Origin: Salvator merianae
Taxonomy: Eukaryota > Chordata > Lepidosauria > Squamata > Teiidae
Direction: 5' to 3'
NCBI GenBank assembly: GCA_003586115.2
Contig: QVOM02000103.1
Coordinates: 2,604,001-2,668,000, forward strand
DNA length: 64,000 nucleotides
A program made the position numbers and the translations under genes. Positions 1 to 12,712 of the stretch are shown here, one piece after another. Every line of letters begins with the position of its first letter. Positions within the stretch are counted from its first letter, which is position 1. A model generated the notes under the pieces. It saw only the letters and a list, made by a program, of their open reading frames with translations, made no database searches and was not told the DNA's origin.

Positions 1-413
1 TGGAAAAGCGAATGGTATTTTGCCCTTTATCATATCAAAGTTCAGTCAGAGCACTCACCAAGTGCCCAGCTGAAACAGTGGATTATCTAGTTTTGTAGGA
101 ATATGCCATTCAGATATAATAACAAAGCCAGGGTTACTTTAGCAATTGTCATTTAGTGAATCATTTTAGCAATGCTAGATTCCAGAATTTAAGTCAGGGA
201 ATCATAATGTTGTTTTATAATTCTCTTGTTGACATGTCATATGATATAGTTTTGGCAGCTTAAAAACAGTTACTTCGAAGTAATGAAACTCTTTGGAATG
301 AAACTATATAGCACAAAAGCATAGCTGCCTTGATTTTAGGAAATATTGCGTAGGAGGTTAATACCACCAAAAAAGTCTTGTTTTGAGGTGATGTCAACTT
401 CTTTCTTCAGCTG
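1..413. other. Intergenic DNA, nothing recognised
   Basis: AT-rich sequence upstream of the first LINE remnant. I see no coding potential, no simple repeat and no recognisable transposon end here. The true 5' end of the LINE fragment that follows may lie inside this interval but cannot be placed by eye. Confidence 0.5.
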
Positions 414-2460
414 ATGAGCAACCTAAAACAAAATTCTGTCAAGTCCAAGAAGACAACAGTATGGTTTACAAGTGCAGTATGGGAAGTCATAAAAAGCATG
501 AAAAGCTCATATAGAAAATGGAAGGCTTATCCTAAATGGATAATGAGCAGGAATATAAACTCTGGCAGAACAAATGCAAGGCAGCTATCAGGAATGCTGA
601 GAAAAATTTTGATGAGCACATTGCTAAGAACATCAAGAAAAATAACAAGAACTTCTTTAAGTACATCAGAAGTAGGAATCCAACCAGACAAGCAGTTGGA
701 CCATTAGATGATAATGGACAGAAAGGGATAATTAAAGAGGACATGGAGATTGCAGAGAGGTTAAATGAATAATTTGTCTCTGTTTTCACAGAAGAAGACA
801 GAGGGCATATGCCTGCAGCTACGTCAATCTTTTCAGGAAGGGAGTCAGTAGAATTAAAATGGATAGACATAATCAGGGAGGAGATCTTTGCATGTCTTGA
901 CAAAGTAAATGCTAAGAGATCACCTGGACCAGATAGCATTCATTGGAGAGTTCTTAAAGAACTCAAATGTGAAATTGCTATGCTTATGTGCCTGAAGACT
1001 GTCAGGTAACAAATGTAACACCAATCTTCAAAAAAGGATCCAGGGGTGATCCAGAAAATTACAGGCCAGTCAGCTTACATCAGTTCCAGGTAAAGTGATG
1101 GAAACCATAATTAAGGATAAAATTACTATGCACATAGCGAAGAAGGTATTCTGAAAGAAAATCAGCATAGTTTCTGTAAAGATAAATCATGCCTTACAAA
1201 CTTGTTAGAGTTATGTGAGAGTGTTAATAAACCTATGGATAAAGGTGACCCAGTTGACATTGTCTATCTGGACTTTAAGAATTCTTTTGACAAAGTCCCT
1301 CATCAAAGGCTCCTGAATAAACTTAACAGGCAGGGAATAAGAGGACAGGTCCTGTCCTGGATTGGTAACTGGCTAATGAACAAGAAACAGAGAGTAGTAA
1401 TAAATGGACAGTTGTCAGAGTGGAAAGAGGTGAAAAGCAGGGGGAAGTATTGAGTAAAATTTGCTGATGTCACTAAATTGATCAGGGTAGCAAAAAATTG
1501 GATGTGTTTGTAAAGTACTCCAGAGGGATGTCTTGACATTGTGTAAATGGGCAAGAAATGGCAAATGCACTTCAATCTTAGCAAGTGCAAAGTGATGCAT
1601 TATGGGGCAAAGAACCGCAAGTACACCTATAAACCGATGGGAACCAAGCTTTCTGTGACAGACCAGGAAAGGGAACTTGGAGTTTTGGTTGACAGCTCAA
1701 TGAAAGTGTCAACCCAGTGCGCAGCAGCAGTGACGAAAGCAATTTCAGTGCTACGGGTAATTAGGAAGGGAATAGAAAATAAGTCAGCAAAAATCATTAT
1801 ATCTCTTTATAAATTTATGATGAGACTACATTTGGAATGTTGTGTGCAATTCTGGTCACCTTGCATCAGAAAAGATATCGTGGAACTGGAAGAGGTGTAG
1901 AAAGGAGCAACCAGAATGATCAAGGGGCTAGAACACCTTCACTATGAAATCAAACTTCAATGTCTCGGTCTCTTCAGCCTTCAACACTAAATATAGTGTT
2001 TAAGAGGGGATCTGATTGAAATATTAAAATCATGCATGGAGTGAAAAAGGTGGATAGAGAAAAATTATTTTCTCTATCACACAACACTAGGGCGAGGGGG
2101 CACTCTATGAATCTGATGGGCAAGAGAGTTAGGACTGACAAGAGGGAGTATTTTTTTCACCCAGAGGGTCATCGGGCTGTAGAATTCATGTCCAGAAGAG
2201 GTCATAACTGAATAACTTTAAGAATGAATTAGGCAGATTTAAGGAGATCAGGTGTACCAATGGCTACTAGAATGGATGCCTAGGTACTGCCTCCAGGGTG
2301 GAGAAACAGGCAGAATGCCTTTAAAGTCCATTTGCAGGAAGTCAAGGATAGGTAAAAGTTTTGCCTTTATCTTCTGCTTGAGAATGCCCAGAAGCAAGTG
2401 GTGGGCTAGTGTGTGAGGCAGGATGCTGGTTTAGATGTGCCATGATCTTCTGTTCTCCTG
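414..2460 (+). mobile_element. Degenerate L3/CR1-like non-LTR retrotransposon (LINE) fragment
   Basis: Remains of a LINE ORF2 lie in order on the + strand, broken by stops and frameshifts. Positions 536-772 give a linker rich in Lys and Asn (NFFKYIRSRNPTRQAVGPL). Positions 809-1009 contain KRSPGPDSIHWRVLKEL, and 1010-1080 read as PIFKKGSRGDPENYRPVSL, the classic start of a LINE reverse transcriptase. Positions 1202-1440 hold the palm box IVYLDFKNSFDKVPHQRLL with its first catalytic Asp. After about 1445 the PQGS block is deleted and the sequence jumps to KFADVTKL, so the FADD box is reduced to FADV. Positions 1547-1900 carry the C-terminal KCKVMHYG, ERELGVLVDSSMKV and LECCVQFWSP blocks. The untranslated tail runs to about 2460. 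The copy is clearly dead. The family call (L3/CR1 clade) is from memory of similar reptile elements. Confidence 0.85.
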
Positions 2461-5400
2461 TTCTCATTCATTTGTAGCTATTCATATCTAGGGAAGCACA
2501 GAGAAGCAAGCACCTGATATTTAGCTTTTTATTCATCACCAGGCAGCAGGGAATGACTGGTTTCATCCTTGCTGGTTTCATCCTTGCTGGGACACATCAA
2601 GTGCCACATTTGTTGTTTAACCCTTAACCATGTATTGAAATTGCAGCTTTGGGTGCATGTTGGTTAAATTACCACTTTAACTGTGACCCTGGAGATCTCA
2701 GGCTTCAGGAAGAGATTCTATCTGATATTACTCAGTTTTCAGCAACAGTTTACATTACATTGTCTGTGTAATGCCAACATGTTAAAATGCTCTTTTCATG
2801 GACATGAGTGGAACTAACTGGATTTAATTGTTGCCTTGCTTAATCAGTGCGCTCTAAAACACACACAGTGCTTTCCTGGAGCTGCAAACTGCAGTACTGG
2901 CTTAACTGCTTTACTGGCTTATAGTGTGGCTAACATTTATGAGCTTCTCACTGAGGAAACATAAGGTTCTTAAGAGTACAGTTTGAACACTTTCAAAATA
3001 AGGAGTGTTTTTTTAAAGCCAGTGTCCTGCTTTTAAGTGTCAGTTAATTGGCATCTATCAAGTTGGCTTAAGTCTGATCCCATTTTCTTTTCAAGATATG
3101 TAGGAACTATCGCTTTCTATTTCCTGTATAGGCTTTCTGGCGTACAAAACCTCACCATGCTGTAATATATGATTGATATTAATTAGGTTTCTGCAAAGTA
3201 CCCTACACCTCAATTTGAGCTGAAGGAGAAATAAAGATATAGCTATATATTAAAATGTTATTAGGTAAATGAAAGCAACCAGATGGAACTCTATACAAGC
3301 TTCCGTTTGACAATGCCTGAAGATTAATTTGGTTACTACTATGAGTAAAGAATAAGAAACAGTATCCCATAATGTAAGTATATTTACTGATTATTTTTGT
3401 CATTAAAACATATCACCGTATTATTTATGCAAGGGCAGATTCCCCACTCCCTCTTTCTCTGAAAGATGAAGGCAGGAACATTTTAGTAATTAAAGACACT
3501 GCTGCCCTCTAAAAAGACAGATACAGGGAAAGCTGTCATTCAAGTCCCTATTATATGAGACTGGGAAGGAAATCTTTTTGATAGCAGCAAGTTTCAAGCA
3601 TTCTGCAACCTCTTGTTTCTGTTTAGTGATGTGATAACATCTATTTAATATGCCATTCAACAGCGTAGGTCAAATGTCACTTTCTAACATCATGTCACTT
3701 CCTGTCTCATCAGTAAGTACAAAAAATGTGTCTTACATCTTAAAACATTGGAAGGCGAGGGTCATAATGAAATAACACAACAGAAAATATATGTTCTAAA
3801 AGCAATTATACTAAAGGGTTTTTTGTTTTGACACATTTAGATTATGTATTAGGTTTTCCTTTTTTCATGTTTCTGCTGTCAAAAATGTTGTTAAAACAAG
3901 AAAACTGCTTCCAAAGAGATCAACTTTTACACAGCAACATTTTAAAAAAGGGAAAACACTAAATATCTATGTAGATATATTATGATGTAATGTCGATCTG
4001 TGATGTTCTTAATACATAGCACAGTAGGGTTTAATTAAAAAAAGATTGTACCAATCTATCTCAAACCTGCGTTAAGAATATAGATGCCAAGAAAATTAAG
4101 TTGAATAGGTGGTAGTAATGAAATTGATTTTTTATTGAATAGTTTTTATTTCTCCAGCTTTGTTTTCTAATCTGGGCTCTCCATCAGTGCATCTGAGACA
4201 TTTTTAACCAAATCCTTTTTAACTTTAAACATGGATTTGCTTTTTGATGCTGACATTTTGATTTCTGTTAATCTTTTGTAGATTTTTTTAAAAATACAAG
4301 TGCTCATAAAGTAATATGGGAGGTAGTGACAAACAAGGTCTTCAGAGTTGTTCCTTTCCTTCAAGTTTCTTCAACAGAATGCTCACGTTTTGACTACACT
4401 GTAAATATTTATTTCATGTGTGCCAAAGTCTGAGACATACAAAGAAAGTTCCAGGCAATTCTATATCAACGCTTTATTACTCCATAGACAAATTGCCAGC
4501 AAACAATCTCATGCTTTCTGAACCTGACATGCTAAATGTGCGGCTGATAAAGCTGTTTTCTGTTGCACAGGTTACAGAATGGCCATAACCTATTGTGTAG
4601 CTCTTATGTGCAGAACTGTGTTGATTTCAGTTACTACAGAGAGCAGACTGCCCTATTTTATGGACAGCAATGGACAGGAGGCAGGATTTGAGAAGAGATC
4701 TCTACTTCCTTATCTCTGTCTTTAAAACCAAAGACTATATTCCCACTGGCTTGCAGGGGGGGGGCAGTATTCCAGTTGTGCAGCCCCTTCCCCTTAGTTT
4801 TGTGGAACCACTGTAAATGCAGGAGCTGCAGGGAATATGGTGGGAAATGCCTATGCTGCAATGAGCATTTTATATGCAGTTTTTGCTACTTGCTCTCAAA
4901 AATACGTGTCAGAGGATCTTCTGACTAGCATAAGCATGCCCAAACAACACTTTTTGCTGTTTGTTTACAGTCACTGGTCCAAAAAGAAAGTTCTGCTATA
5001 GATCTGTATTTAGCCAGACTGAAGAAAGCAAATTTAACAGGGTTGTATCAGGACTTTGTTTTAATTTGTATATATAATACAAAATATAATTACAATGTAA
5101 TGAATGAAAGGCAAGGAATTCTATCACTGAAATTATTCTGCAACAGACAGTAGGTTAATCACAATTCAACAAGCCATTAGAGCACTCATGTTATTGAGTG
5201 TAGATGTATTTATTTTTATGGTCATCTCAGATTTCAGAGGAAGTCAGTCAATGCCATAAAGCTATTTTTCTAAGATTAATACATGCTCAAAGTTTAATTG
5301 CCAAGCACATACTTTTATTTTTGGAGAGCATCCCATAAAATCAGCAATTGTAATAGTCCATGAAAGGCAATTTTTACCATGAAATAAGAAATTATCAAGG

Positions 5401-8400
5401 AGGAAAAATTGAGTCCAAAAATACCTGTTTAGCAGAGTTAGGTGTGATATGGTGACAGTTAATAGTAAAACAAAGTGTTTTTTTTAAACTCCAAATAAGC
5501 ACTGTACTTTGCCTCAAAGTGTGGTAAACAGTGAAAAATAAAATTTGCTGATGTTGCATCAATTCAGATAGTGAAATGTCTTTTCACAAGCAGGAGGCAG
5601 ATCAGTAAAAACAATTCAGTGGTGCATAAAATTGTACATGCATTGTGTTTCACTGTGCGTTAATGCTTTTCAAACTTCACACAGGTACCATTTTATCATC
5701 TTACCATTTTATGATAGTCAGATATGACTGTTAGCTCTCTTGTAGGCTGGAACTTCACATGCAAAAATGTTCAGAGTTTGGCGGTTCTGCGCTAGCTGGT
5801 ATACTGAACCAGTAAGCATAGTAGGAGCCTCTGTTCCATACACTGGTGATGCCTGCCAGGAACCCCCTAAAACCACACCAGCATGCAGAAGGGAGGTTCC
5901 TAGTACAGATGCTGGTCCAGTATATTGACCATTGTTACTGATGACACAACAACTTGCCTGCAAATAGATTAACGGGAAAATCAAGTAGCTGTTAAAAATT
6001 CTGTACATTAAGCATGGAAGATAGATATAGTGCTTTCTGTCAATGTGTCATTTTTCAAATGTGCCTCTTTATTTATGAGTCAGACCTTGTTCTGAATGAT
6101 TACGATATTTTTAGTTGTTTATGTTTCTTCTAAATCAGCGTTTTTTTGATTTTAGCACAGGCTGGAAAAATTATGACTTTCTTACTGATTGTTTGGGAAA
6201 GATTTACTCATTTGTATAAATGACTTTGTAAAAAGTTGGCAAGACTTTTATTTTTTTTGCCTGGGATAAACCTCTTATCAATGCTCTTCCAACCACAGGC
6301 AGTGGAAACATTCTACTGGCATCTATTATTTCAATGCTACTTAAATAAGAAATGTAACTGAAAAAAATTAAGACCTGCCTTAATGTACCAAAAGTTAACT
6401 GTAGGTAGATTATTTGGAGGTCCAGACCACCTGTTTTCTTTTCTTTGTATGTTTATTAATTTGAATGTATGCAAATGTTAAGTATTTCTGTTCTGAATTA
6501 CTACTTGTTTGAATCTGTTTAAAGTTTACATACTATTATGTAAGTTGACAAAGTTTATTAATGATAATAAAAATATCAGTATAATAATAATAGAAAAAAA
6601 CAGGTCACAAAAAAAAGAGATCACCTGTCATCAAAACAACCAAATAAATGAAATTCAAAATGTGTTTGCTACTGGCTCCCTTATACTTCTCAGAGATACA
6701 AAACTGAACTACAATTACTTAGCAGGAATTAATATCCATCATGGTACAATTTATGTCATTGTACTACTCAACTATTAGCATAGTTCCATTGTATACCTTA
6801 AGGCTGTCTCAGTACTCTGTTCCCAATGAATATGCCTGCAGTTTTCCTTGCACACTGTTAAAAGGAAATCTGCAAACAATGTAATATTATTCTGAGCTAA
6901 TACAAACAGGGACACATGTGAGAATGAAATGGCTGGAGATAACGCCTCCAGAAAATAACCAGAGGTTATTTCACAGCACTGCTTCACTTTAAACAGTTCT
7001 GGAGTAATAAACCAGTAATAATGTAATAACTTATTTTTATTTATTATTATTAATATTATAAAGTTTTCCACAGCTCATATAAGCTTAGCTGGAAGCCTCC
7101 CAATTGACATTTCTGAAGAATTGGTGATACGGATGTGATTAAAATGGGTTTAGCTCTTGTTGTAGTTATCCATAAGAACTAGATCATTCACTTTGGCTAG
7201 CGAACTACCTAGTAACTCTTGTGCAATACCAACTGGTGGTATTTCAGTATTGTACTTATGACATCCAATCATAAAGATCATATTGAGCACTGAACTTGAG
7301 ACCACCTTGATGGGAAGGACTGAGCTATGTTTCTTCATGTGCTTTCATAGCCACTGTTTTCAGTAGAACAATTGACAATATAAGAGGTGGCTATTATTGA
7401 AATACAGGAGAACCTTGTGATGGAACTTAACTGGCCAACTGTGACACAAGATGCCCATTTTATTCACTATTCTGCAAATAAATGACTTGCAGAAATGGGT
7501 ACAAGATCAAGGAGTGAGTGAGGAAGATGATTGCTGAAAGGGGCAACTGCCCCACAGGGCTCTCACTTTTTTAAAAACCCCAAGAGCATGAGGAATAAGC
7601 CAGTGGAGGTGGCATCATCTAAAAGAATCCTGGAGCCTCATCTTCCTGATCAATCCATGGAAGAGCTTGCAGGAACATTTCTGGTAAGCAAGCTCCATGT
7701 CCTTGGTCCTCTGTCTCTCTTGCACTGCAAATCATCTCACCCACTGGCTCCTTTGTGTTCTTGAAGATTTTGTTATGGAGTGATTACACCCAGAGCAGCT
7801 GCCCATTTCGGCAAGCATCCACCACCACCTTGCAAGCAAGCTTCACATGCCAGGTACCTCTGTCTCTTCTACATCACAAATCACTGTCTCCTCCAGTTTC
7901 TTCTTCATGCTTCTGGAAATTTACAAAAGATAAGAGTACTCTGGGGCAGCCAACATTTTTGGCAATACTCCTCCCTCACTCCTTTCCTTCAAAGGTGCCA
8001 AATCCACCCCTTGGAAGGCCAATTGGCCTCTAGGAAGATCCCCTAACTGCCACATTACCACTGGTTCCTATTGATACATAGTATGTTTTTACTTAATGCA
8101 CCATTTTTGAGGAACCTAGCTCTCACATTATGTGAGATTCTACTGTACTTAACTACAGGGAAGAAAGTGGATTTTAACACCTAACTTTAGTCAGAGAAAT
8201 ATGTTAGACTGGGACTTTGCTGAAAGCCTCTGAAAGGCAGTTAAAGTAACATTATTGCCAAGAACACTATTATTGTGTGGTTGCTTCTTTGACAGTCAGT
8301 AATAGAACTCAGCTTTTATATGAGTAATAAAAATAGAGAAGTTCACAAGATGCCTGTCACTGAGCATAAGCTCAACTGCCTCCTCCTAGGGACCCTCCAA

Positions 8401-9000
8401 AGTTCTATGACACTCAGGAAAAATGCACAGAACGGGATATCTATTAGTGTGTACAAGGACCCACATGTGTTCATGAATGCATGAGTATGCTACAAACTTA
8501 ACTTTAATGCAAAAAGAGTGATTTCTGAGGTAAACATTGATTAAAAGGGCTCCTCCTATGACACCTATCCCAAACAACCTTATGAGACTTCAAAAAATGT
8601 CTTGAAAAACACCTTCTGCTGCCTCCAACAGAAGACATATTTTGAACAAATTTTAACTATTGAGGGATAGTTGTGAGCCTCTGAAGAACTGTTATGAGAG
8701 CCATTGGGAGACTTAAGCCAAGCGTCAAGAGAGGCTTTGGCTGAAAGCAGCAATCAAAGGAAGCAGGCAATGGCTAACTACTCAAGAGCTAATGGCACTC
8801 TTTAACCAAACATCAGTGAAAACATAACACAGGTCTACAAAAAAATAAAAAATTTCAGGTGCCAAGGTTTTTTGAATGGATTTAGGGTATTTTGAGGGTG
8901 CTGAATTCAAAAATCCCATTACTTTTGCTGAATTGGTTCTAGTTTTTGAAATAATGGACATCCATGAAAACAATGCATTCCCCCAATGTGACTTGTGTGT
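2461..9000. other. Intergenic DNA with no supported gene
   Basis: About 6.5 kb of AT-rich sequence. ORFs are short and scattered over both strands, as expected by chance. The only one with protein-like composition is on the minus strand at 5718-5957 and is listed separately. A G run occurs near 4757. I see no clear LINE, SINE or TIR element, although old unrecognisable repeats are likely. Confidence 0.5.
5718..5957 (-). other. Unrecognised exon-like ORF with plausible 3' splice site
   Basis: On the minus strand a pyrimidine-containing stretch ends in ...ctatttgCAG, and the ORF is open in phase from that AG (ASCCVISNNGQY...) for about 79 codons to a TGA at 5718-5720. The composition is varied and not repeat-like (PASVLGTSLLHAGVVLGG, then LAQNRQTLNIFACEVPAY). 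I do not recognise the protein. It could be a terminal exon, a fragment of a retroposed gene, a transposon ORF piece or chance. No neighbouring exon or poly-A signal was identified, so confidence that it is coding is low. Confidence 0.2.
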
Positions 9001-9259
9001 GATAACAAATGCAATAGCTTTTGGTCTGTCTTTTGACTCTTTAACAATGTCTTAGGTAATGAAATATCCCATATAATTATTTTGTAGTTCAATTTGTAGG
9101 CCTACAATGCTATAAAAGCGACTTTTTGAAGCCAGAATTCAACTGTGAATTTGCAGAGGAAAGAAGTCGGCTACAGTAAAAGTTTGTCAACCCAGTCTTG
9201 GTTTATACCCCAAAAGTTGTCTTAATAAATACATGTAAATACATGTAAAAATTACGATT

Positions 9260-10886
9260 TCATCAAGAAGAGCCTGCATCAACAATCCTGATGTATTCTC
9301 CTACATCTGTGGAGAGTACATGGTTGAAAAGCAAAGAAGAAATATCACAGACTTTGTGCATCGAGTATACCTGGCTTATTTTGGAGTACAGCTTGGAGAG
9401 CAGGATAAGTCCTGGGCTCCACATATGGTTTGCAANGACATGTGTGGAACACCTATGACAGTGGACAAATAGTGAAAGAAAAGGTTTAAACTTTGGTGTG
9501 CCAATGGTATGGAGAGAACCGAAAAACCACCATGATGATTGTTATTTTTGTGTTGTAAAGATTAAAGGCTTTAATCGTTACAAGAAGGCTCGGTGGGATT
9601 ATCCTGATTTGGAATCAGCAAGATAACCTATTCCACATGGCAATGACGTTCCCATTCCAGTGTTTACCAGACTACCAGACCAGCCACTGTCAGACTCTGA
9701 AGAGAGGCAGGGATTGGAGTGTATGGCAGGTAGTAGCAGTGGAATTGAATTTGAGGGAAGCTCTTCGACGCCTCAACCATTAAGCCAAAAAGAACTCAAT
9801 GACCTGATTCGAGACTTAAATCTGTCCAAGCAAGCATCTGAACTTTTAGTGTCCAGATTTAATGAACAAAATCTTATAAAGTTGGAAGTTAAAATTACAG
9901 CCTATCGGACAAGAGAAGAGAGGCTTCTCCCATATTTCAACCAATAGGAATAACTTGTATACTGCAATGATATCCCAGGAATTGTACTTCAAATGCTACT
10001 AACGGAATATCGACCAGAAGACTGGCAGCTTTTTATAGACATTTCCATTAGAAGCTTGAAATGTGTTCTCTTGCACAATGGTAACCGTTATGCGTCTCTT
10101 CCCATTGCTCACTCAACAAAACTTAAAGAAGAATAGGAAAATGTAAAAATTGTGTTACAGAAAATCCATTATCATGAACATCAGTGGTCGATTTGTGTTG
10201 ATCTGAAGATGGTGAACTTCTTGCTTGGACAGCAATCTGGATACACAAAATACCCATGCTTCATGTGCCTCTGGGATACCAGGGCAAAGCAAGATCATTG
10301 GACAAAAGTGTCATGGCTTACAAGGGAAGAAATGATTGTTGGAGCTGTGAATATCATCAACAAGTCGCTGGTGGACAAGAACAAAATCATTCTCCCATCG
10401 CTTCATATTAAGCTAGGATTGATGAAGCAATTTGTTAGGGCTTTGGACAAATCAGGTAATTGTTTCAGGTACATTTGTAGATCATTCCTTGGACTGGGCA
10501 TGGAAAAACTAAAAGCTGGAATCATTGATGGTCCTCATATTCGTAAACTCATGAACGATTCCAATTTTACCAAATGCATGAATGACACTGAGGCTCCGGC
10601 TTGGAAGAGTTTTGTGTCTGTTGTGAAGAACTACTTGGGTAATCATAGAGTAGACAATTATGAAGAATTAGTACAAGATATGCTCACTGACTTCAGAAAT
10701 GTGGGAGTCGATATGAGCATAAAGATGCACTATCTCCATAGNNNNNNNNNGAAGGTGATGGAGGAGAGATATCAAGGCAGATGGGACATACACATGATGG
10801 CAGACTACTGTTGGAGTCTCCAACGTGATTGTCCTGATGACACACATAAAAGGAAATCGCATAAACAGCATTTTTTGAAGCATTGA
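9260..10886 (+). mobile_element. Decayed copy of an unclassified repeat-borne ORF, transposase-like
   Basis: A broken ORF spread over several frames. From 9260 it reads ACINNPDVFSYICGEYM then VYLAYFGVQLGEQDKSWAPH, a Cys-containing N-terminus. Positions 9660-9947 give a Ser/Glu-rich linker and PLSQKELNDLIRDLNLSKQ. Positions 9950-10140 give a segment with the DIPG, YRPEDW and GNRYASLPIAHSTK blocks. The best-preserved part, 10152-10886, is 244 codons and includes CFMCLWDTRAKQDHW, LHIKLGLMKQFVRALDKSG, YQGRWDIHMMADYCWSL and a basic end KRKSHKQHFLKH. I recall very similar uncharacterised ORFs repeated in many vertebrate and arthropod genomes, which points to a mobile element, but I cannot place its superfamily. 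Stops, a single N (9436) and nine Ns (10742-10750) interrupt it. AT-rich sequence to about 11170 may be its 3' flank. Confidence 0.65.
10742..10750. other. Assembly gap (nine Ns) inside the repeat ORF
   Basis: Nine ambiguous bases split the 244-codon ORF between MSIKMHYLH and KVMEERYQGRWD. The frame is kept across the Ns, but the true missing length is unknown. From memory, related ORFs carry an extra 20-odd residues here, with an acidic ERFHQD-like block. A further single N lies at 9436 in the same repeat. This suggests the assembler struggled with a multi-copy sequence. Confidence 0.9.
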
Positions 10887-11599
10887 CATTAATAACAATT
10901 AATAACTAATTAATATTGTATTAATTAATCAAATCAAACATAACTTTTTTCTGTCACTGTTAGATATTTTTAATTTCTTTTTTGTATGATTTTAGACTGT
11001 TTACTTACTAGTTGTAACTAAAATAATAATATTCTTGCAATTTTGAATACTTTTCAGACGTGTTGCGTTAATTAATTAATTAACTATTAAATATCTCAGA
11101 AACTAGAGCCAATCTGGCAAAACCGAAGTCATATTCTTAATCAGCACCATAAACTTAATATAAAACCGTTCAGACATCGTTGGCACCAAAATCACTGTAT
11201 ACCAGTGATCAGTTTGCTCATGAAATGGATACTGTGCACTTTCCACACAGATAGTAGAACATAGAAATGCCTTATATCTCTTGTTATACCTTTCTTTGCC
11301 TGAATTGATAGGATTCCAGAATCCATGAAGCAATATAGGGAATATATAATAGTTTCATGTTTTTAAAAGGAAATGTAGTAAAATTTTATCTTTTCTACAT
11401 ATCTAAAAAATGGTGCCTTAGGCATGTCATGTGATATAGGATTCAGAAACATTTAGCGCACACTCAAGCAGTTACATAAAATGGTAATTTTGAGATTGCT
11501 TAAAAGTAGTTTAAAGCTACTTTTCAATGAAAACATGGAAGTCAAGAAATGTACCATTCAGACTTAAACTGCATCGATAGGGTCTAAAATCCAGGATTA

Positions 11600-11870
11600 T
11601 CCTGGAACTATATTGGAATTGCCACATGTATCCATGGCAATCCCAATATAATCCCAGGATGTGGAGGTGAAATCCTAGAATATTGCTATTGTGGGGAAAA
11701 CACCGAACCTGGGTTTTTCCACATAGCAATATTGTTTACCTTGTCTGGTGCTTGCTTCCAAGATTCTTCAAGTTGGAAATACTTACCGTGCAAGAGCAAA
11801 GGCATGCACTTGCTAGGTTCTGGGTATTTTGCACCAATGAACCATGGTGGGAGCAAGAACCAGACAAGGT
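11600..11870. repeat. Chain of three consecutive hairpins
   Basis: Three inverted repeats follow one another almost without spacing. Hairpin 1 has arms 11600-11624 and 11635-11659, with 22 of 25 bases paired. Hairpin 2 has arms 11679-11701 and 11711-11733 (AATATTGCTAT...). Hairpin 3 has arms 11738-11756 and 11852-11870 (ACCTTGTCTGGTGCTTGCT against GCAAGAACCAGACAAGGT). No ORF is conserved across them. They look like the interior of a palindromic non-autonomous DNA transposon whose outer termini I could not fix. Confidence 0.6.
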
Positions 11871-12712
11871 AAGAGCTCAGGCTTGTCATACGATTTTGCC
11901 CTGCCATCTAGCAGGGACTAAAAGAGGCAATTGCAGGATTTAACCAGAAGCCCTCATTTTCCTTTTGCTTGGAGGCAGCCTGAGGAACATTTTCAGAACT
12001 TATCACAATGGCAGGATGTCTTCATCTTGGTATGTTTTTGTGTTCAGAGTTCTGAACAGTGCAACCAAACCAACATGCTTCTCCTGTCACATAATCTCTG
12101 CACTATTGTTTCTTTCTTCTCTCTTCCTCAAAACCTTTGTATGTTTACATAAAATCAGATCCTATCCACAAAGGCTCAAAATAGTCAATACAGGGGCAGC
12201 TAGGGCAGGATAACTAAATGGGCCCATACCAGGGGGAACTGCCTGCTGCTTAAATGGTCTAAAGGGTCTAGCTTCCTGTGCATGAAGGATGGATCACTCC
12301 ATTCCAGTTGACTGATTCAGCATGGGGTGAATGTGTGATGGTCACATTGCCTCCATGCTGAACCTAAACCTGGAGGTCGGGGCCATATACAGCACATGGC
12401 CAGACATATGGGTTGATATCAGTCTACAGCTATCATCCTGGGTTGAAGAATTCAACTGTCACAAGCAAGTTCTGCCTATAGAAATATTTCAGGTGGCAGG
12501 GCGTGGTATGTCAGATCTCTTTCATTTGATGGAAGCCCACTTGCCCCATGTAGATGAATTTCTAGATGCCAGGAGCAGCTACTGAGATGTCATCAGCAAG
12601 TGTTTCTTCATGTGCTTCATCTAGATCTGGTCTAGATGATGACTAGTCTAAGTAGGAAACTGGACTTATCCAAATCTTTCAACCTTTCCACACTTACTGG
12701 TAAACCCCTTCT
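11871..12712. other. Intergenic DNA, probable decayed palindromic repeat
   Basis: No gene is supported. An imperfect inverted repeat lies near 12320-12362 (CAGCATGGGGTGAATGTG against CACATTGCCTCCATGCTG). It resembles the hairpin interiors of the MITEs further along, but no termini or target duplication could be assigned. Confidence 0.35.
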
